Notes: generated by a model not told the origin, from the letters alone. A stretch of 64,000 nucleotides of DNA from Sitta carolinensis (GCA_032173965.1 CM063298.1:9423501-9487500); one strand, 5' to 3'. Shown: positions 48,061-62,340, counted from the stretch's first letter. Program-made: numbers and translations.

Positions 48061-51000
48061 GGAGACAAGGAGCCTTTGAAGCTCCTCCAATCTGCCCAAG
48101 CTGCAGAGTGGGGTTGTGAACCTTGTCTGTCCTTCTCTATGAGAATGTTGCTTTTACAATTAAAACCCACACAAACCCCCAGCCCTTGCTACTGCTCGTT
48201 ACCCCAGTGAAATATCTGACATTTGAGACATAATGGGAAGTCAAAGAATGCGAGGAATTTGGTGACTCAACATAGAGTTTATTATACCAGCCCCACCGTT
48301 TAAGCCCATGTAATGTAAAATTGTTTTACGGCATGTGGCACAGTTCTGTGGGTTAATTTATAAGCAAACAATTACTATTCAAATAGGGATTTTTTTTCTT
48401 TCTGTGCCTACATAAACTTGTTATCTGTTTGACAGTGGGGGATGCTGCGAAGAAATGCACATTTACATTTTTTGCTTTGATGAGATTTGCTTTTCCTGGA
48501 GCAGCTCAATGGTGCATTGATGACCAGGGCTCACTGCTGAACTTGACCTGGGAGTGGCATGGAGATAAGCCAAATGTTAAGAGAAAAGGAGCCCTTTGTG
48601 TGAAGATGCCAGGATATTAGGTCTCACTTTTAGGTCACACACTTGTTAGGGGTTCCTTCAAAGTGATGGATTCTTCTGCTAAGATTTAATGATGTCCGTT
48701 AAATCACAGGGTCATGAACTAATGCATGTGCTGAAAATGGTTTGCCAAGGGACCATGAAGACAAGGCCTTGTGTCAGGAGCCTTCCAAAGCAAATTGGAT
48801 TTTCCACACAGCAATGGCTGCGTTTGAAGGTCTGTCAGTGGCCTGTAAAATTCCCCACCAGTGATAACAAGACAGAATTGCCAAGCACTGAAGCAGTGCC
48901 ATGAGCATTATAGAACAAATCACTGCCCTCTCAGGACATAAAAGCTTCTTGATCATCAGTCAAAGAAAGAATTATCCCAACCAGCAAGAGGGCTGGAGGA
49001 AGCTGCTCCTGCTCTTCCAGATTATCCCAGAGCTCCTGGGTTAAATCTGCTGCAGAGAGCTTGGGCATTCCTGAGAACATCAGTGTGGAGCTGAGCAGTT
49101 GGGTAGGTGGATTTTGGGCTGGGTGCACAGTAAAGGATGGAACAAGGAGGTGCTGCCTCTGTCCAGCCCCGGGGCAAGCCCTGCCCAGATGTGTCTGTGC
49201 TGAAGGAAGGGTGAACCACTTGGGAGATGCTCTGTTTCTATCCTTGCCTGCACATCACAGGGAAGTTCAAACCATCGATTTAAATTGGTTTTACAGGTAA
49301 TCAAGCTGTTGGGGAAGCAGCCTGAATCCCTCCTACTGAATCCACAGTAGGTGCATTATTGCTGCTGGTCTCAAGGCTGGCTTCTATCCAGCCTCACATG
49401 GGTTTGGCTGAGCTGGTTTAAAAAGCAGTTTGGAGCTAAACTGCCCATGCTGGCAGTGCTCTTCACATGCCCTCCCTGAGCTGCAGCTTGGCTTGCCACC
49501 TCTGAAAGCAGAGGGAAGTTAAACCCCGTGCTCCTCTGGCCTTGGCCATTCAGCTGAGATCACTGTGAGCAGGGGCAGTTGCTGATTTCTGACCAAGGCA
49601 GACAAATATCAGAGAATTCAGACAAATGAATGGCAGCTCTCTCATTCCGATGTGAGGTTTAGAAAAGCCAAGAGCTCCCTCCTGGGCTGTGCAGGGCAGT
49701 GCTGCTCTTGGACCAACGCTGGGCCAGGGAATGCATTGGTCAGGACATGCTGACCACTGGCTTGTCCAGCCTGAGCCTGGATTGAGCCTGGATTGAGTGA
49801 GGGAGGAGGCAGCTCTGGTTCCACCCAGTCTCTGAAGGATTTGGTGTATTGTACTGCCAAAAGAAAACAGCACAGATGATCCTGGAGTGCACAGATGATC
49901 CTGGAGGAAGGAAAGTGCAGGGAGGGTGGAGCAAGAGGACCCGAGGGTGAATGCTACCTTAGACTGGAGTGGTACAAAAATCCCCCCAAGCTGCCTTCAG
50001 AGCTTGAAAGGTGGGTGGCTCTGTCATGGCCACACCAAGTGATATTTTTTTGGAAGAGGGTGTTGCTGGGGTGATGCTGCAGAGAGCCCAGGATGGCCCA
50101 GGGGTTCATCCTGTTTCCAGTGAGATGTGTGTGTGTTTATGAAATCTAACTCCCCGGGTGATGTCATGACATGATGAGAAACTGGGTTATAAATTAAAGG
50201 AAGAAAAAAAGTAGACCCCACTGTGGGTCAGATGATGGCAATAAATTCAGATAACAGCTCATCAGTGCCTTTTCCCTTGTTCTTGTATGTGTTTGCAATA
50301 TTTTTTCCAGTTGGGAGACGATCTGGTGAGAAGCAGCTGTTTTTTATTTGTTCTCCATCCACATCTGATTAGATAGTTCTCCCTCTGCCCACTGAGACGT
50401 GCTCAGGAATGCTCCCAGCCCCTCTGCTCCCTCAGTTTCTGGGGCACCAAGGAGCTGGGGACTGCTGGAACTTTGTTTCACAAGCTCACAGCATTTCAGA
50501 GGTACAAAGGCTCCTTCATGATCCTGGGGCTCTGGTCCCTCTGGGCCAAAGGGCATGGCCAGATCCTGCAGTGGGGCTGTCTGTGGGGTGCTGTGGCTTT
50601 GGGCCCGGGCAGGCACTGGTGGGGATGTGTTTCTCTCCCTGACATTAAGCCATTAATTTGGTTTTAGGCAGTGCTGGGGCTCTGCAGCCCAAGAGGAGAA
50701 CCATCTCTCTGCAGGCTCTGTGAATGCTGCTCATGGGCAGGGAGCTGTGCTGCAAGGAAGAACGGGGGCTCTGGTTTTGGACCAGTGGAGAGGACAACCT
50801 AATGGAGAGGTGGGAATTGTGGGAGCAGGGAGGGACCAAGGGGAAGGTGAGGGCATGCATCTCCCTGAACGTGTGGCTTCCTAAAGGCTAAACAAGAACG
50901 TGGTGACTCCCATGGAAACTCCCATCAGCTCCACTGAACTCCAAGCCAAACCTCTCCAGGCCAAGCCTGTAATGTTTCTTCACCCTCTGCTACAAAGGGC

Positions 51001-51584
51001 TCCCATCAAAGCAATTTGCAGGCAGTTGTCTTCTTTCAGGGATAGGTGTAAGTGTTTCACTCAGGGCAAGGAGATTGTTCTGGTCCTGTCCTGTCCTGCC
51101 TTTGCTTTCCCTTCCCCTCACTGCACAGCTGGTTGGCAAGATTCAGACATCTGGTGCTTCTCTCTCTTCCTTCTCTTGTGTCCAGAGGCTCAGCACAGAC
51201 ACAAACCATCAGCAAGGGTGGTTGGTCATGGGCTGGGAGAGCTCTTCACCAAAACCCTACAGAACCAGAGCTTCTCTGGTCATCATCCCCCCTGAGCACG
51301 GGGGAGCCTGAGAACTCTCCCTGCTCCTCTGCTGGGAGGGAGGGGATGTCCCGTGGCAGCTCTGAGGTGATGTTGAGCTCCCAGTGCCATGCCCGGGCAA
51401 GTCCCAGCCAGGCAGTGAACTGCAGCTCAGGGAACCTGCTCACCCATGGGCTGATGGGCTCTGGGGCTCTGCCTCAGGCTCCCAAGGGAATTTCTGGGTG
51501 AAATTCAGGTGAGCTGGGGATTTCAGATGAGTGGGGAGCCCCCAAAGCTGAGGTTCCTGGAGAAGAAAGGGAGGGAGAAAAGGA
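48061..51584. other. Intergenic, no gene seen
   Basis: It includes an AT-rich, low-CpG block at about 48210-48430 that looks like non-repetitive unique DNA, a candidate conserved non-coding element by composition only. The rest is ordinary intergenic sequence without a supported gene. Confidence 0.5.
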
Positions 51585-51905
51585 GACTCAGGGGGGTGGG
51601 CTCAGTCTGCAGCAGCACTGACAAAACCAGAGGGCTCAGCCTCAGACTGCACCTGGAGAAATATGGGTTGGATATCAGGAAAAAGTTTTTCATGGAAAGA
51701 ATAATAAAGTGCTGGAATGTTCTGCCTGGGGAGGTGGTGCAGTGCCCATCCCTGGGTGTGTTTAAACCAGCCTGGCTGTGGCTCTGGGTGCCAGGGGCTG
51801 GGTGAGGGGCTGGGGCTGGGCTGGACTCGATGGTCCTGGAGGGCTCTGCCAACCTGGGCATTCTGGGATTCCAACCTGGGGATTCCGTGATTCTTTGATT
51901 CTGGG
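51585..51905 (+). mobile_element. CR1 LINE 3' fragment
   Basis: It shows GGATATCAGGAAAAAGTTTT, TGGGGAGGTGGTGCAGTG, GGACTCGATGGTCCTGGAG and a 3' tail with repeated ATTCTGGGATTCC-like units. It belongs to the same subfamily as the inverted copy in METRNL intron 3. Confidence 0.92.
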
Positions 51906-52444
51906 ATGTGACCCTCCTGGACGTCAAACGCAAACATAGAAATAATAGGGTGGGAAATGTTCTTGAACTCATCTCAGAAATCAGTTTTCTGTGGGTCAGC
52001 TTAAATTTCTGGCAAAAATTCACAGCTGATCATATTCCAAACTGGTTTCCCCATTCCCTTTAATCCATGCAGCTCACGTGCTAAAAGCCACAGAGAGAAG
52101 TGGAGCCCAGAGGCTCAGCCCGTGGCCCTGTGCCCCTCGGGGCTGTGCTGGGCCCTGGGCAGGCACAGGGGCACTCACTGAGCCCAGGGGCTGGGGATGA
52201 CACAAACCCTGCCTGTGCTGCTGCTGCTCTGGCCTGCAGTGACCACGTTGATGCAAAACCTCCATCTGACTCCGTATCAACAAGTCCAGCTTCAAAAAGC
52301 AGGAGAACTTGTTTTATTTTACCAAAGCTCTGTGAGATAGGGAGGTTTCCGGATAGGATCTGCAATGCTTGGGCTCAGGTATCAGTTGCATAATTTCCTG
52401 TGTTATTTCAACACTCTTGTCTTTTTCCTTTCCTTTCTTCTTCT

Positions 52445-52475
<31 letters not shown>

Positions 52476-55400
52476 GGTAATGAGGTTCTTTGCATACTGG
52501 AGAGGTCTTATATAAGCATATGTTGAGCTGGAAATTTTTTTTTTTTCTGAGTATTTTTTTTGGCAGGGAGCTCCTGGCACATGATACAGAACTCAGAGCC
52601 ATCAACTGTAGCTGTGATACAGATGTTCATTGCCTGTATAATCTTTCTCATATCAAGCAATTACCCTGAGCCAATTTCTTTATTTTAAGCACCTTGTGGT
52701 GGGAACGGAGCTGTAAATGCATGAATTGCTGAGTTCCCTTTTACCTTTTTACAGTAGACAAACAAAAAATTCAGCACAGGGCCTCAGTGAAAATCAAACA
52801 TGAGGGCTGTTCTAGATAAGAATAGACAGACACTAACTGAGACTTTAAAAAAAAAAATCCCTCTCAAAAGATACTCTGGAGAAGTGCCAATAGCACATAG
52901 CTGCATGGAGACTAAATAAAACCAGGTGAGTTTCCTGCCATTGTGGAGTATCAAATGTGATTTCCATTTGTGATGGACGTGCTGTTTCTGCCAAGATCAT
53001 CTGGAGGTTTTCATTTTAGGACTTATTATTTTTGTTGGCCTAATACAGAGCTACAGCCCAGAGTGCCAAAAGGGAACGTTGCAGCAATGACATTCACAGC
53101 AGATGAGGAAAAATGCCATTATCAGACTGAAAGGATCTTCCTGGGAGAAGATTTTTCTGTCTCAAGTGTAGATTTTACAATTGTTTTGAATGCAGAACAA
53201 ATGGGAGAATATGATGAGAGGAAGCATTAGCACCAATCCTCACTGCAGAGGCACCAGGTAAACATCCTTTCCAATTAAGAATCTGGCTCTCTGCAAAAAT
53301 ATCATTGGAAAACTAGGTGTGAACCAGAGATGTAGATCAGGCTGTTTTGCACTTCTGAAGGGATTACAGGGAGGCTGGCAAGCTGCCCTACAACAACAGC
53401 AGCAGCAACAAAAACCCAGCCAGAGAGGGTTTCAGTGTGCCAGAGCACTGAGCAGGGCTGGGTGGGCACTGGGTGCTGGGACACGGGGCCTGCCCTGGCT
53501 CCAGAGGGGCAGCAGTCCCAACATGCCAATGCTTGGCTCCAGCAGAAGCAGCTCTGACTGTTCCATCCTCTGCTCACCATCTCTGCCTTCTGGGAGTCAC
53601 TCCCTTGGCACCATGACTGCTTCCATTTTCCCCTGTCCCATTCTGGATTCAACTGGAGGAAATTATTAGAAATAAGAAATGATTAAAGCACGTTTTATAT
53701 GGAGAAAGGGGTGATGAGAGAAAGAAGGAGAGATGAGTTGGTGGGGCAGTGATTTCTGGAAGAGGTTGAGGGGAGCACCTACAAAAGTGTGTGTGTCTCT
53801 GGTCTGTGCCTCCAGGTGTTGTTCTATTCCCACTGTTGTGGCTCAGCAGGGGTGAAACCACTTCCTTTGGCAGAGCCTGAGGCCATCTCAGGGCTGCAGA
53901 CCCGTGTGGCTCCCTGGCCCAGGGCAGAGGGAGCTGCTGCAGGGGCAAACACGGCCATGGTGACCATGGGGCCACAGCAGATCAGCTGGGACACTGGTGC
54001 AGGGGTTGGCCAAGGGGAAAGGGATCATTCCAGGAGAGCCATGGCTGCAGCAGTGTGCTCTGGACCCTCCCCAGCACATCTGGGCTCTCAGCACCCTCCC
54101 ACCAGCCTCTTGCTGGGCCCAGGATCAGGAGGGATTATTTAGGCATTTGCTTGCTGTTCTGAAGTGGTTCAATTGTTTCTGGAATAGCTGAGTCTGAGCT
54201 GGGATTTTGTAGGGATTTTGCAAGAGCCTCTGTAATGGACAGAAATTCTCAAATGGTCCAGAGAAAGTTCTTCTGTCAGCCATTGCTGATGGAGTTGGTT
54301 GGCACCACTTCTTCCCTTTGACAGATCGTGCTGCTCTCTTCCAGAACTTCCATTTACAGGAGACTCTGGCAGCCTGCTGCTTCCCAGATAGAAAATCCAA
54401 CAAGCAGCCTGTTCCACCTCCTCACCAGATTCTTAATGTCATTTCTTCAGAGGCAGGATCTCATCTGTTGCTCGATCTTGGAGTAAGCTTGCAGATTTCT
54501 GTCCCCACTTCTTTACCAAACCATTCTTTTTGCACTTATTGTTTAATAATGATTAAATATGTAAAGATTCACTGTGCTTCTTTCCTAATGACATAGATAG
54601 TAGGAAATAGATACTTAGAAATGTGTGTCTGATGGGTCTGATTTTGATTTTGTTTTCTTTCCCCTGAAAGGAAAGAGCCACAAGGCAGGCTCAAACCCAG
54701 AGGCAGGCTCAAAGCAAGCTGAGCCTGCTGGAGACCGAAGGTAAAAACTTCCCTCAGAGGGAGCAAAATTAATTTAAGTAGAGAAATGAATGGACATAGG
54801 GAAAGTATGAATTTGGCTTCTTGTTTCATAGGAATGCAAGAAATCACAGAGCTTAAGAAAGCCAGACAATGCAAACCTCACATAAATCTGGGAAGAAATT
54901 AAACCCAAAATACTTGCTGACCTTCACTGATGCTCCCCTTCATCTCACCAGCATTTTATGCTTCTGAAACCCAGCCCCACCACTGGCAAATCTTCAGAGA
55001 AGTCAGTTCTTGCACAAACAGGAAAGCAGACTCCCTTGCCACTACTTCAGGATCCAGTCCATGGCCAGAGGACACAGGGGCAGGGAGGTGTGTTTGCCTC
55101 CAGGACCAGGCTTGAGGCTGGTCCGGAACAGACTAATTTCTCAGGTGGGCAGATCTAGCCCTTCCTGTGTGTCAAACTCAGAGCCAGAACAGGGGTGAAT
55201 TCAGAAATTTCATCTGGTTGTCCTATGGGGAACTGATTTCTTCACTCCATGCCACATCCAGTGTTGTCCAAGGGCTGGACCCTGCCACTGACCCTCCTGA
55301 TTTTATTTCTCAGAAACTGTCTGGATGTGACTCAATCCCCTTTCAATTTATTGAGGTGAAAATAAACACAATGATTTCTGGGACCCTCCACCTCAACCTT

Positions 55401-58400
55401 CTCCTTCTCTTGTGACTGTCACAACTCCTGCAGCAGCATCTGAGATGATCACAGCTTGGGGATCACCACTGCCATTGATTTTTTTCTTGCACAGCCAAGA
55501 TATAAATTGGTGGAGGCCACACCACGGGCAGGAGGAAAAGGTGAATTTATTTCACTTCTGCAAGATGGATGAGTGGGACAAGAAGGTGATTTTAGGCAAA
55601 TAAGCAACCTGTAGGGATGGGGTGAGGACAAGGCTGGCAGCTGGACTGCAGTGGGATGGTAATGGAGGTGAGAGTGCCTGGGGACCCTTTCCAGAAGCAG
55701 CCAAGGTGCTCCTGATGTGCTCTCTGATGTGCTCCTACAGCGCTTTGCCAAATGGTCCAGAAGGAGCCAAAGCACAAAGGAGAATCTGCTGCCCTGGCAC
55801 TGTCAAGCTGGCAAACCGGGCAAGCTGCTGTGGAAGTCACAGGGGTGTCTTGGGGGCCCATTTTCACCTCAAGCCTGGACAGTTAGACTATGCAATCCCA
55901 TTTCTGTGGAGAGGCAGAAAGCAGAGCTTGGGCCCAGGAAATGGGCTGGAAAAACTGAAAAAGGGACCAGTAGTGCCAGCTGGCTGATCTGAGGTGAGTT
56001 TAATCCAGAGTGGTGAAGGGGGCCTGGCACAGGAGCTGGGGGCTGGGGTAGGGAGCTCACTCCAGAGCAGAGCAGAGTGAGTTCTAATAGGGTGTGGTGG
56101 GAAGGAGCCCTTTCCAATGAGGCTGATCTTGACCAGAGAATGAGCACTGGAATTACAGCAAAGAATTTTTCCTGATGGACCAGAAAAGCCTTTGGACACA
56201 TTTCTTTTCCCATGGAAGGCCAGTTTGTTCCCATTATAACCCACGGTACTTCTGGTAGTTGTAGGGCTTGCTGGTAATGTGCATTATTTCTTTAATAAAA
56301 GCAAATGAACAGAAGGAATGCATCTGTTTAATCTTCAGCTTGTATAACCTGCAGAGAGTGAAACGGAAAAACGCTCAGCTGATGTTCCAGACATCAGACA
56401 ACAGATTTTCTCCACGTGGATCACACACCCAGCCCTGATATGCTTCCAAGAATCCCTGTCTGAGTCCTGGAAAAAAAACAAAACTCAACCACTCTGTGTC
56501 AAGAGAGGCCAATTGCAGACCCAGGGCACGCAGCCTGTGCTGTTCACAGCTCCAGGTTCTGAACAATTTCCTCCTCCACGGGGCCACCTCTCTCCATCTG
56601 GGCCTGTCCAGCTCTCTGCTCCCTTCACGTCCTGAGCCATGCAGGCTTCCAGTGCAGCCCTGGCTGGAGGTGAGTCCTTGGTGGCCTGCCAGCAGAAGCA
56701 TCCCTGGGTTTGGGAGAAGCTGGCTGCCCTGGCTGGATCCCCTGGGGCAGGGCTGGTGGAGGTCTCCAGAGGTGCCACCATGCACAGCCCCACTTGGGAG
56801 AACAGGGAAACCTCTTCCCCCAGTGCTGGGGACTCCTCCAGCTGGGTGTGGAATCTCCCTGACCCTGGGACACCTCTGCCTGCAGCTCCTGGCCCCCTGA
56901 GATGGACGAAGCTCTGGGTGCAGAGATTGGTGGGATGGAGAGAGGTGGGACAAGGTGGTGAATGCCCCAGCAAGGGCTGAGTGCTGGCCTGGCCCTGGAA
57001 ATGGGGCTGTCCCCGCCCCTGCATAGCTGTAAATGCTCTTGCTGTTGGAATTCAGGCCACAAGTGGCTCGGGCTGGGATTTATCTGCTTCCTTCCAAGTC
57101 CTTTCCTCTGCTCACACCCTGGAGAGCTGTGAGGGCAGTACATGCACACATCCTGCAGACCCAAAATACTCTGGCTGATGCATGGAGGAAGAACTATTTT
57201 TTACAACTGATCAGCTGCCAGAAATCCTCTTCAGCTTCTCTGGCTTCCCCCTCTGTTGTCCAACATGCTAGATCTATTTTGGAGCATCTTCATTAGACAT
57301 AAGCAATCAGACCTTTGAGAACTGAGGTATCTCAGGAACCAACCTGTCATTGGTTGAGCAGAAAATGTTTGCACGAGGGAGATTGAAGAACAACTTGTAA
57401 AAAGGTGAAATCACAGCCTTTGGGGAAATTTGTCATTAACATCTTTGGGTTGCCTGGCAGTAAATAAAGTGGCAGAACCACATGGTTGATAGCTCTGCTG
57501 TGTTAAAGGTGAAAAAGGGGCTGGTTGGGGGGAACTGAAGTCCACTCATTCCTTTAAACCCTTGGGTGATGTGTGGAGCAGGAGATGCCCTCTCCCACCT
57601 GGCAGGACCTGCCCTGCCAGGCTTATCACCGTGAGCAGCCCCAGCAGCACCAGTCCGGGCCAAGGGAGATTCTGGCTTGGCCAAAACAAATGGCAGCTTC
57701 CCCTCTCTTTGTGAGTCTTAAAACATAGGTTGTCATGCAAAGGAAATTGTGCACGACGATGATGAATGGTTGTGAAATACCGTTTGCCAGAAATATTTCT
57801 GGATTCTGCAATTTAGTTGCAAATTACAGAACATGGAGCGCAGCCTCATGGAGAGGACAAAACCAACCTTCCCCTGCTGTGCTGGGAGAATATTTATGAG
57901 CACACCCCTCTTTTCCTTCTCCCACCTCACTCCACAAAGACATTTTGAGCTCTGAGGCTTTTTCAGAAGGCAACGTTCAGCCTCCAACAGCACGGCTGGG
58001 TCCTTGCTGGGATGAGCTCTGACAGCTCACATCTGCCTGGCCCCTCCTGAGCTATTTCAAGATGAGCAAAGCAGGTGGTTGGAAATTGTGGGTTTGTTCA
58101 GCAGTCTTGGCTATCATGCTGGATGGTGCTGAAGTAGGCATAGCAACAGGAAAGGAATGTTCCCTGTAAAAAGATAACCGTGCTTTGCCGAGGACGTGGA
58201 ACAGTAAAGTTTGTTAAAGCAATCAGTATGTGTCATAATGTTTATTTAACTGAGAGCAGGGACGATGGAAAAGCCTTGCAGCTGTGGAGGAGCCCAAGAG
58301 TGCCGGGAGGGATGGGGAGCATAGATTTAGTAGCTGTCTTCCCCTGGAAAAAAGAAAACAAGCTGTGCTATCAGGCAATCGATGGGGCAGATAGGGGGAG

Positions 58401-60139
58401 AGCACACAAGGTAGCTCCTGACTGCTGGCTCTTCTGCAGGGGTGAGGTTGGAGTTTTATTATCTGAAGTTCACTTTCAGGTTAACAGCTTTGAGGATGTG
58501 GTTGTAAGTCTGAAGGGAACAAATTTTTAATTCTTTTCTAAACATGAGCTATTTCTGTTCGAGGCAGATAACCTCCTTGGCTGTGTTAGTTGCCAGTGGT
58601 AGATAGAAAGATTGGAGCAGCAGAGTGACGCTTGAATTCTTCCAGCAAATAAAAGGGGAGAACTTGACACCACAGAGTCAACGTGGGGCCAAATTCTGTT
58701 TTAGCCCATTTCCTGGGGAGCTCTTGTAAAGAGCAGCTCTGGTGTGAGTCCTTCTGCAGAAGGCCATGGAGAAACAGGACACTTGGTAATTGGTACAGCA
58801 GTCGATGAAATCAAACACCAGGCCACTGCTCTGGCAGTGGGATCTGTTAAGCTGCAGAGCAGTGCCAGGGGATCTGGCAAACTCACTGGATTTGCTGCAA
58901 GAGAGAGACTTCCCTTGCTCCACCCCAGTTCAAAAAAGAAGCAAACAATTTTTACTCCTTTTTTTCTAAAAAAAAATTAGGATTGCTTTTGGTCAAAATT
59001 GGAAATTACATGAGTTTGGGGGTTTTGTTTTTCTTGCAAAAAATCAAATTGCCCTGTTTTGGGAAACACAAGCCTTTCCTTCACTTTGAAAACTGAATTT
59101 TAATTGAAGGCAACATTTTCTATCAATGAGGGGAAAAGATTGCCTCAGTTGTTCTCAGGCCAACTAAGCCTTAGTGAGCTGAATGCTTGCAAGATGCTGA
59201 GCAGAAATTTGTCTGCACTGGCTTCCCAGGCAGGAGCCACCCTCTTCCCACCCAGCTCTCCCCATCGATGTAAGAATGGAGCCTTGCAGAGACCCCCATT
59301 CCAGAGGCAGGACAGTGGCTCCTTCCAAACCTTCTCTCCCCCTTCCTCAAAACACACAGCCCCTGTGAGAGCCACCACTCAGCTCTGCCTTGGTGGAGCA
59401 GCTGGCACAGATGTGTTTCCTCCAGGGATCTGCTGGAGCAGCTCTGCCCTGTCCACTGTTTCCCTCTGCTCCCCTCTGCTGGCTCCACAACTCTCTCTCT
59501 CTAACAAACTCCAGGCTTCCCGTGTTGCCCAACAGAAAAAAAAAAAAAACAAAAACATAAAATCCATTTCAGAGACCAAATTGCCCATAATTTACATGCC
59601 TCTCCTCACTTTGAAACGCAAGACGGCTGATGATAACATCGGGAGTGACAGAAGTGGTATCTGTTGCTAATTACAAGCTGACATTGTGGTCAAGCAAAGC
59701 CATGGGCCCCATCAAAAGCTTATTCAAAGTTGCTTTTTTCCCACTTCAAACACAGGCTGGACACAATGCCCAGCATTTTCCACCTTTGGAAAGAGCAATC
59801 CCTCTGAATTGGCCTGGCAGCTGCATCTTCAGGAGGAAAACTGCTCAAAGAAGGAGTTAGAACAACCATCCGTGGAGATGAGCCTGAAATCTGTCCATCT
59901 TTCCTGGAGAAAACCAGCGACCACTTTGGTTTCTAAAACACCTTCCCCCTCACAGGCCCTTTGAAGCTGTCCTAAGGGCTCACCTGGAGATGGTCACCAC
60001 ATCCAGGGGATCCTGGGGCAGGAAAGAGCAGTGGGGACCTGAGGCTGCTCCTGTCAGAGCTGGACAGTGAGTCCTGCAGTGATAACCCAGAGGGATGGGC
60101 AGGGAGCTCCAGTTTGTTGTTTTCTTGGGTAAAAAAAGG
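51906..60139. other. Intergenic, no gene seen
   Basis: It contains a pyrimidine tract with 29 T residues at 52447-52475, a CAA/CAG-rich patch near 53391-53416 and many unsupported open frames. A few open frames of 85-120 codons (52970-53230, 58180-58530 plus) lack any recognisable motif. No exon chain or repeat family was identified. Confidence 0.5.
52447..52475. repeat. Poly-T tract
   Basis: Twenty-nine consecutive T after a CTT-rich pyrimidine stretch. A simple repeat. Confidence 0.9.
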
Positions 60140-60406
60140 GACAGAATGACAGAAAGTGGCCTTAAGCTGCACCAGAGGAGGATTAGGTTGGATGTTAGGA
60201 AAAAATTCTTCATGGAAAGAGCTGTCAAGCACTGGAAAAGGCTGCCCAGGGAAGTGGTGGAGTCATTAGCCCTGGAGGGATTTAAAAGTTGGGTAAATGT
60301 GGCACCTGGGGACATGGTTTAGTTGTGGAAACTAAACAGTGCTGGGTCAATGGTTGGACTTGATGATCTTAAGGGTCTTTTCCAGCCTTAATGACTCTAT
60401 GATTCC
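60140..60406 (+). mobile_element. CR1 LINE 3' fragment
   Basis: CR1 landmarks in order: CTTAAGCTGCACCAGAGGAG, AGGTTGGATGTTAGGAAAAA, GCTGCCCAGGGAAGTGGTGG, GCTGGGTCAATGGTTGGACT and the terminal ATGACTCTATGATTC. It is a well-preserved 3' end, 5' truncated. Confidence 0.93.
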
Positions 60407-61774
60407 TCTGCCCTGCAGGACCTGTAGCAAATCCCATTAAAAGTGGTGATTAAACTCTCATTAAATCTCCCCACCGTGCTTTCCAGGCTTTGCCACAGTC
60501 CAAGCTGATATCCTTCTTTCATCCTGAGGACAAACTCACAACTGTCCCACCAGGCTCAGTGGCACTGGTATAATCTTCTATTTTTTTCTTGCAGCCACTG
60601 GCCACAGCTGGATGCTGCTGTGTAGGCAGCAAAAATTCATCCTGACTATTTTTTCACAGAGCCATTACGTGGTGTTTCATGGAGCTCTCCTTTGGGACTT
60701 CCCTGTTCCATACCATGGAAAAAGGGTCTTCACCCCCAGCCTATGGAAAGTGGGTCCAAAACTAAACTTTAGGAGACACAGCAGTCAATGAGCAAACAGA
60801 TCCTGCACTACAAATCTGGTTCTTGTAAAAACTAAAGGAGGTTCCCACCAAAATGTTCCACTGCCCCAAAACCCTCTTGGGGAGCGGGGCAGCACAGAGA
60901 GCTCTCTGCACCTTGCCTGGTCAGGGTGGGTAAAACTCCTCGTGGAAAAACTGATGAATTTTAATGCATTCATCTGCTTCTCAGATTCCTTGAAAACAGA
61001 AGCTGGTACAATTTGCAGAGAACTGCTACAGCCCAGGTTTAGCTGGAGTAATCAAGTTCACTTGGCCTGAGAGCAGCCAGGCCTGGGCGGGACTCTGGGG
61101 CTGCCCTCCTGGAGGGTGCTGGTTTCCAGAGATGCAATTCAATCCATGTGAAAGCTGTCTCTGTGGGGAGGGCCAGAGTGATGCTGGCACCATGGAATAA
61201 CTTCCCTTTGCCTGTAGGCTTGTTTCCCCTGAAGCTGTGGGATGAAAAGGAGAATCCAGGCAGATAAGGACAAAGTAGCTAAGTGCTTTGTTTTGTTTTT
61301 TATGTTTTGTTTACTTGCTGCTTGAACTTGTGACTTGGAAATGCTGGGATTTTCCTAGAACGTGGCCAGTGTGAAGCAATTCTTGCTGTCCTGACTTTCC
61401 CTAACCCAGAGCCCTGCTGTGGGTAATGGGAAGAGGCAGGAGCAGCAAATAAAGGTTCATGGTAATCTCGTGAACCTTGCTTAGGGCTGAAGGCAGTCAG
61501 CTTTGTGAGGGAGCAGCTGCTTTGTCCTTGTCCCCAAGTCCATCAGACAGGGTACAAAGCAAACCTCAGAGGCTGGAGACCTGCAGGGACTGGGGGAGAG
61601 AGCAGCAGTGATCAGTGCTTGCTCCCTTCTGATGCCACTCCTCTGGGTGGTCTCTGGAAGCAAATACCCTCTTTTTCTGCCTCTGAAGCTTTTTTTAGCA
61701 AGTACCAAGCCTGCATTCCCTCTATTCCTTTTGGGAGACCAATGATGAACTGAGACACCTTCAGCAGAGCTTCT
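60407..61774. other. Intergenic, no gene seen
   Basis: Unique sequence between two same-orientation CR1 copies. No coding or RNA gene is supported. Confidence 0.55.
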
Positions 61775-62160
61775 GGAGTGTCTAAAGAAAATGGTGAAGG
61801 CTCTGGAGAACAAATTGTGTGAGGAGCCTCTGAGGCAGCTGGTCTTGTTTACCTTGGAGAATGGGAGGCTGAAAGGTTATAATGAGGTGAGACTGAGGTC
61901 TTTTTCCAGGCAGCAAGCAACAGGACAAGAAGAAAGAGTCTCAAGTTGCTCCAGGGAAGTTTAGGTTGGTTATTAGGGAGAAAGAGCTGTGAGCATTAGA
62001 GCAGGCTGCCCAGCAAGTGATGGAGCCACCATCCATGGAGGGAGTTAAAAAACAGGTAGATGTGGCACTTGGGGCATGGCTTAGTGGTAGGTGGGCAGTG
62101 CTGGGTTAACGGTTGGACTTCATGGTCTTGAGGGTCTTTTCCAGCCTCACTGATTCTAAA
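61775..62160 (+). mobile_element. CR1 LINE 3' fragment
   Basis: A longer CR1 copy that reaches into the upstream body (GGCAGCTGGTCTTGTTTACC, AGGCAGCAAGCAACAGGAC) and ends with GGTTGGACTTCATGGTCTTG and a CACTGATTCTAA tail. A small deletion removes the usual segment just before GAGCATTAGAGCAGGCTG. Confidence 0.92.
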
Positions 62161-62340
62161 GAGAAATACTAATGGTGTTTGCTGTCCTGGGCTTTGGGAG
62201 CTCCCACCCCAAAGCACCCCACTGTCTGTGGAAGAACTGGGGGGTCTTTTATGTTTTATGTACAACAGCTAAGGAGTGATCAGCCCCACAGTGGGAGTGT
62301 TCTGTGCAGGGCTGGGGAGAGCTCAGAAAGAACCACAGGC

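Noticed and set aside
51523..52023. 166-codon minus-strand frame resembling one at 32529-33041 plus
   Set aside because: The shared peptide is simply the two related CR1 3' ends read in their antisense orientation; this part of CR1 is non-coding.
52970..53230. 86-codon plus-strand frame in AT-rich sequence
   Set aside because: It looks superficially protein-like but I recognise no family, and nothing around it suggests a gene.
58180..58530. 116-codon plus-strand frame
   Set aside because: No recognisable motif, no splice-consistent neighbours and no repeat match by eye; it is kept as unsupported.
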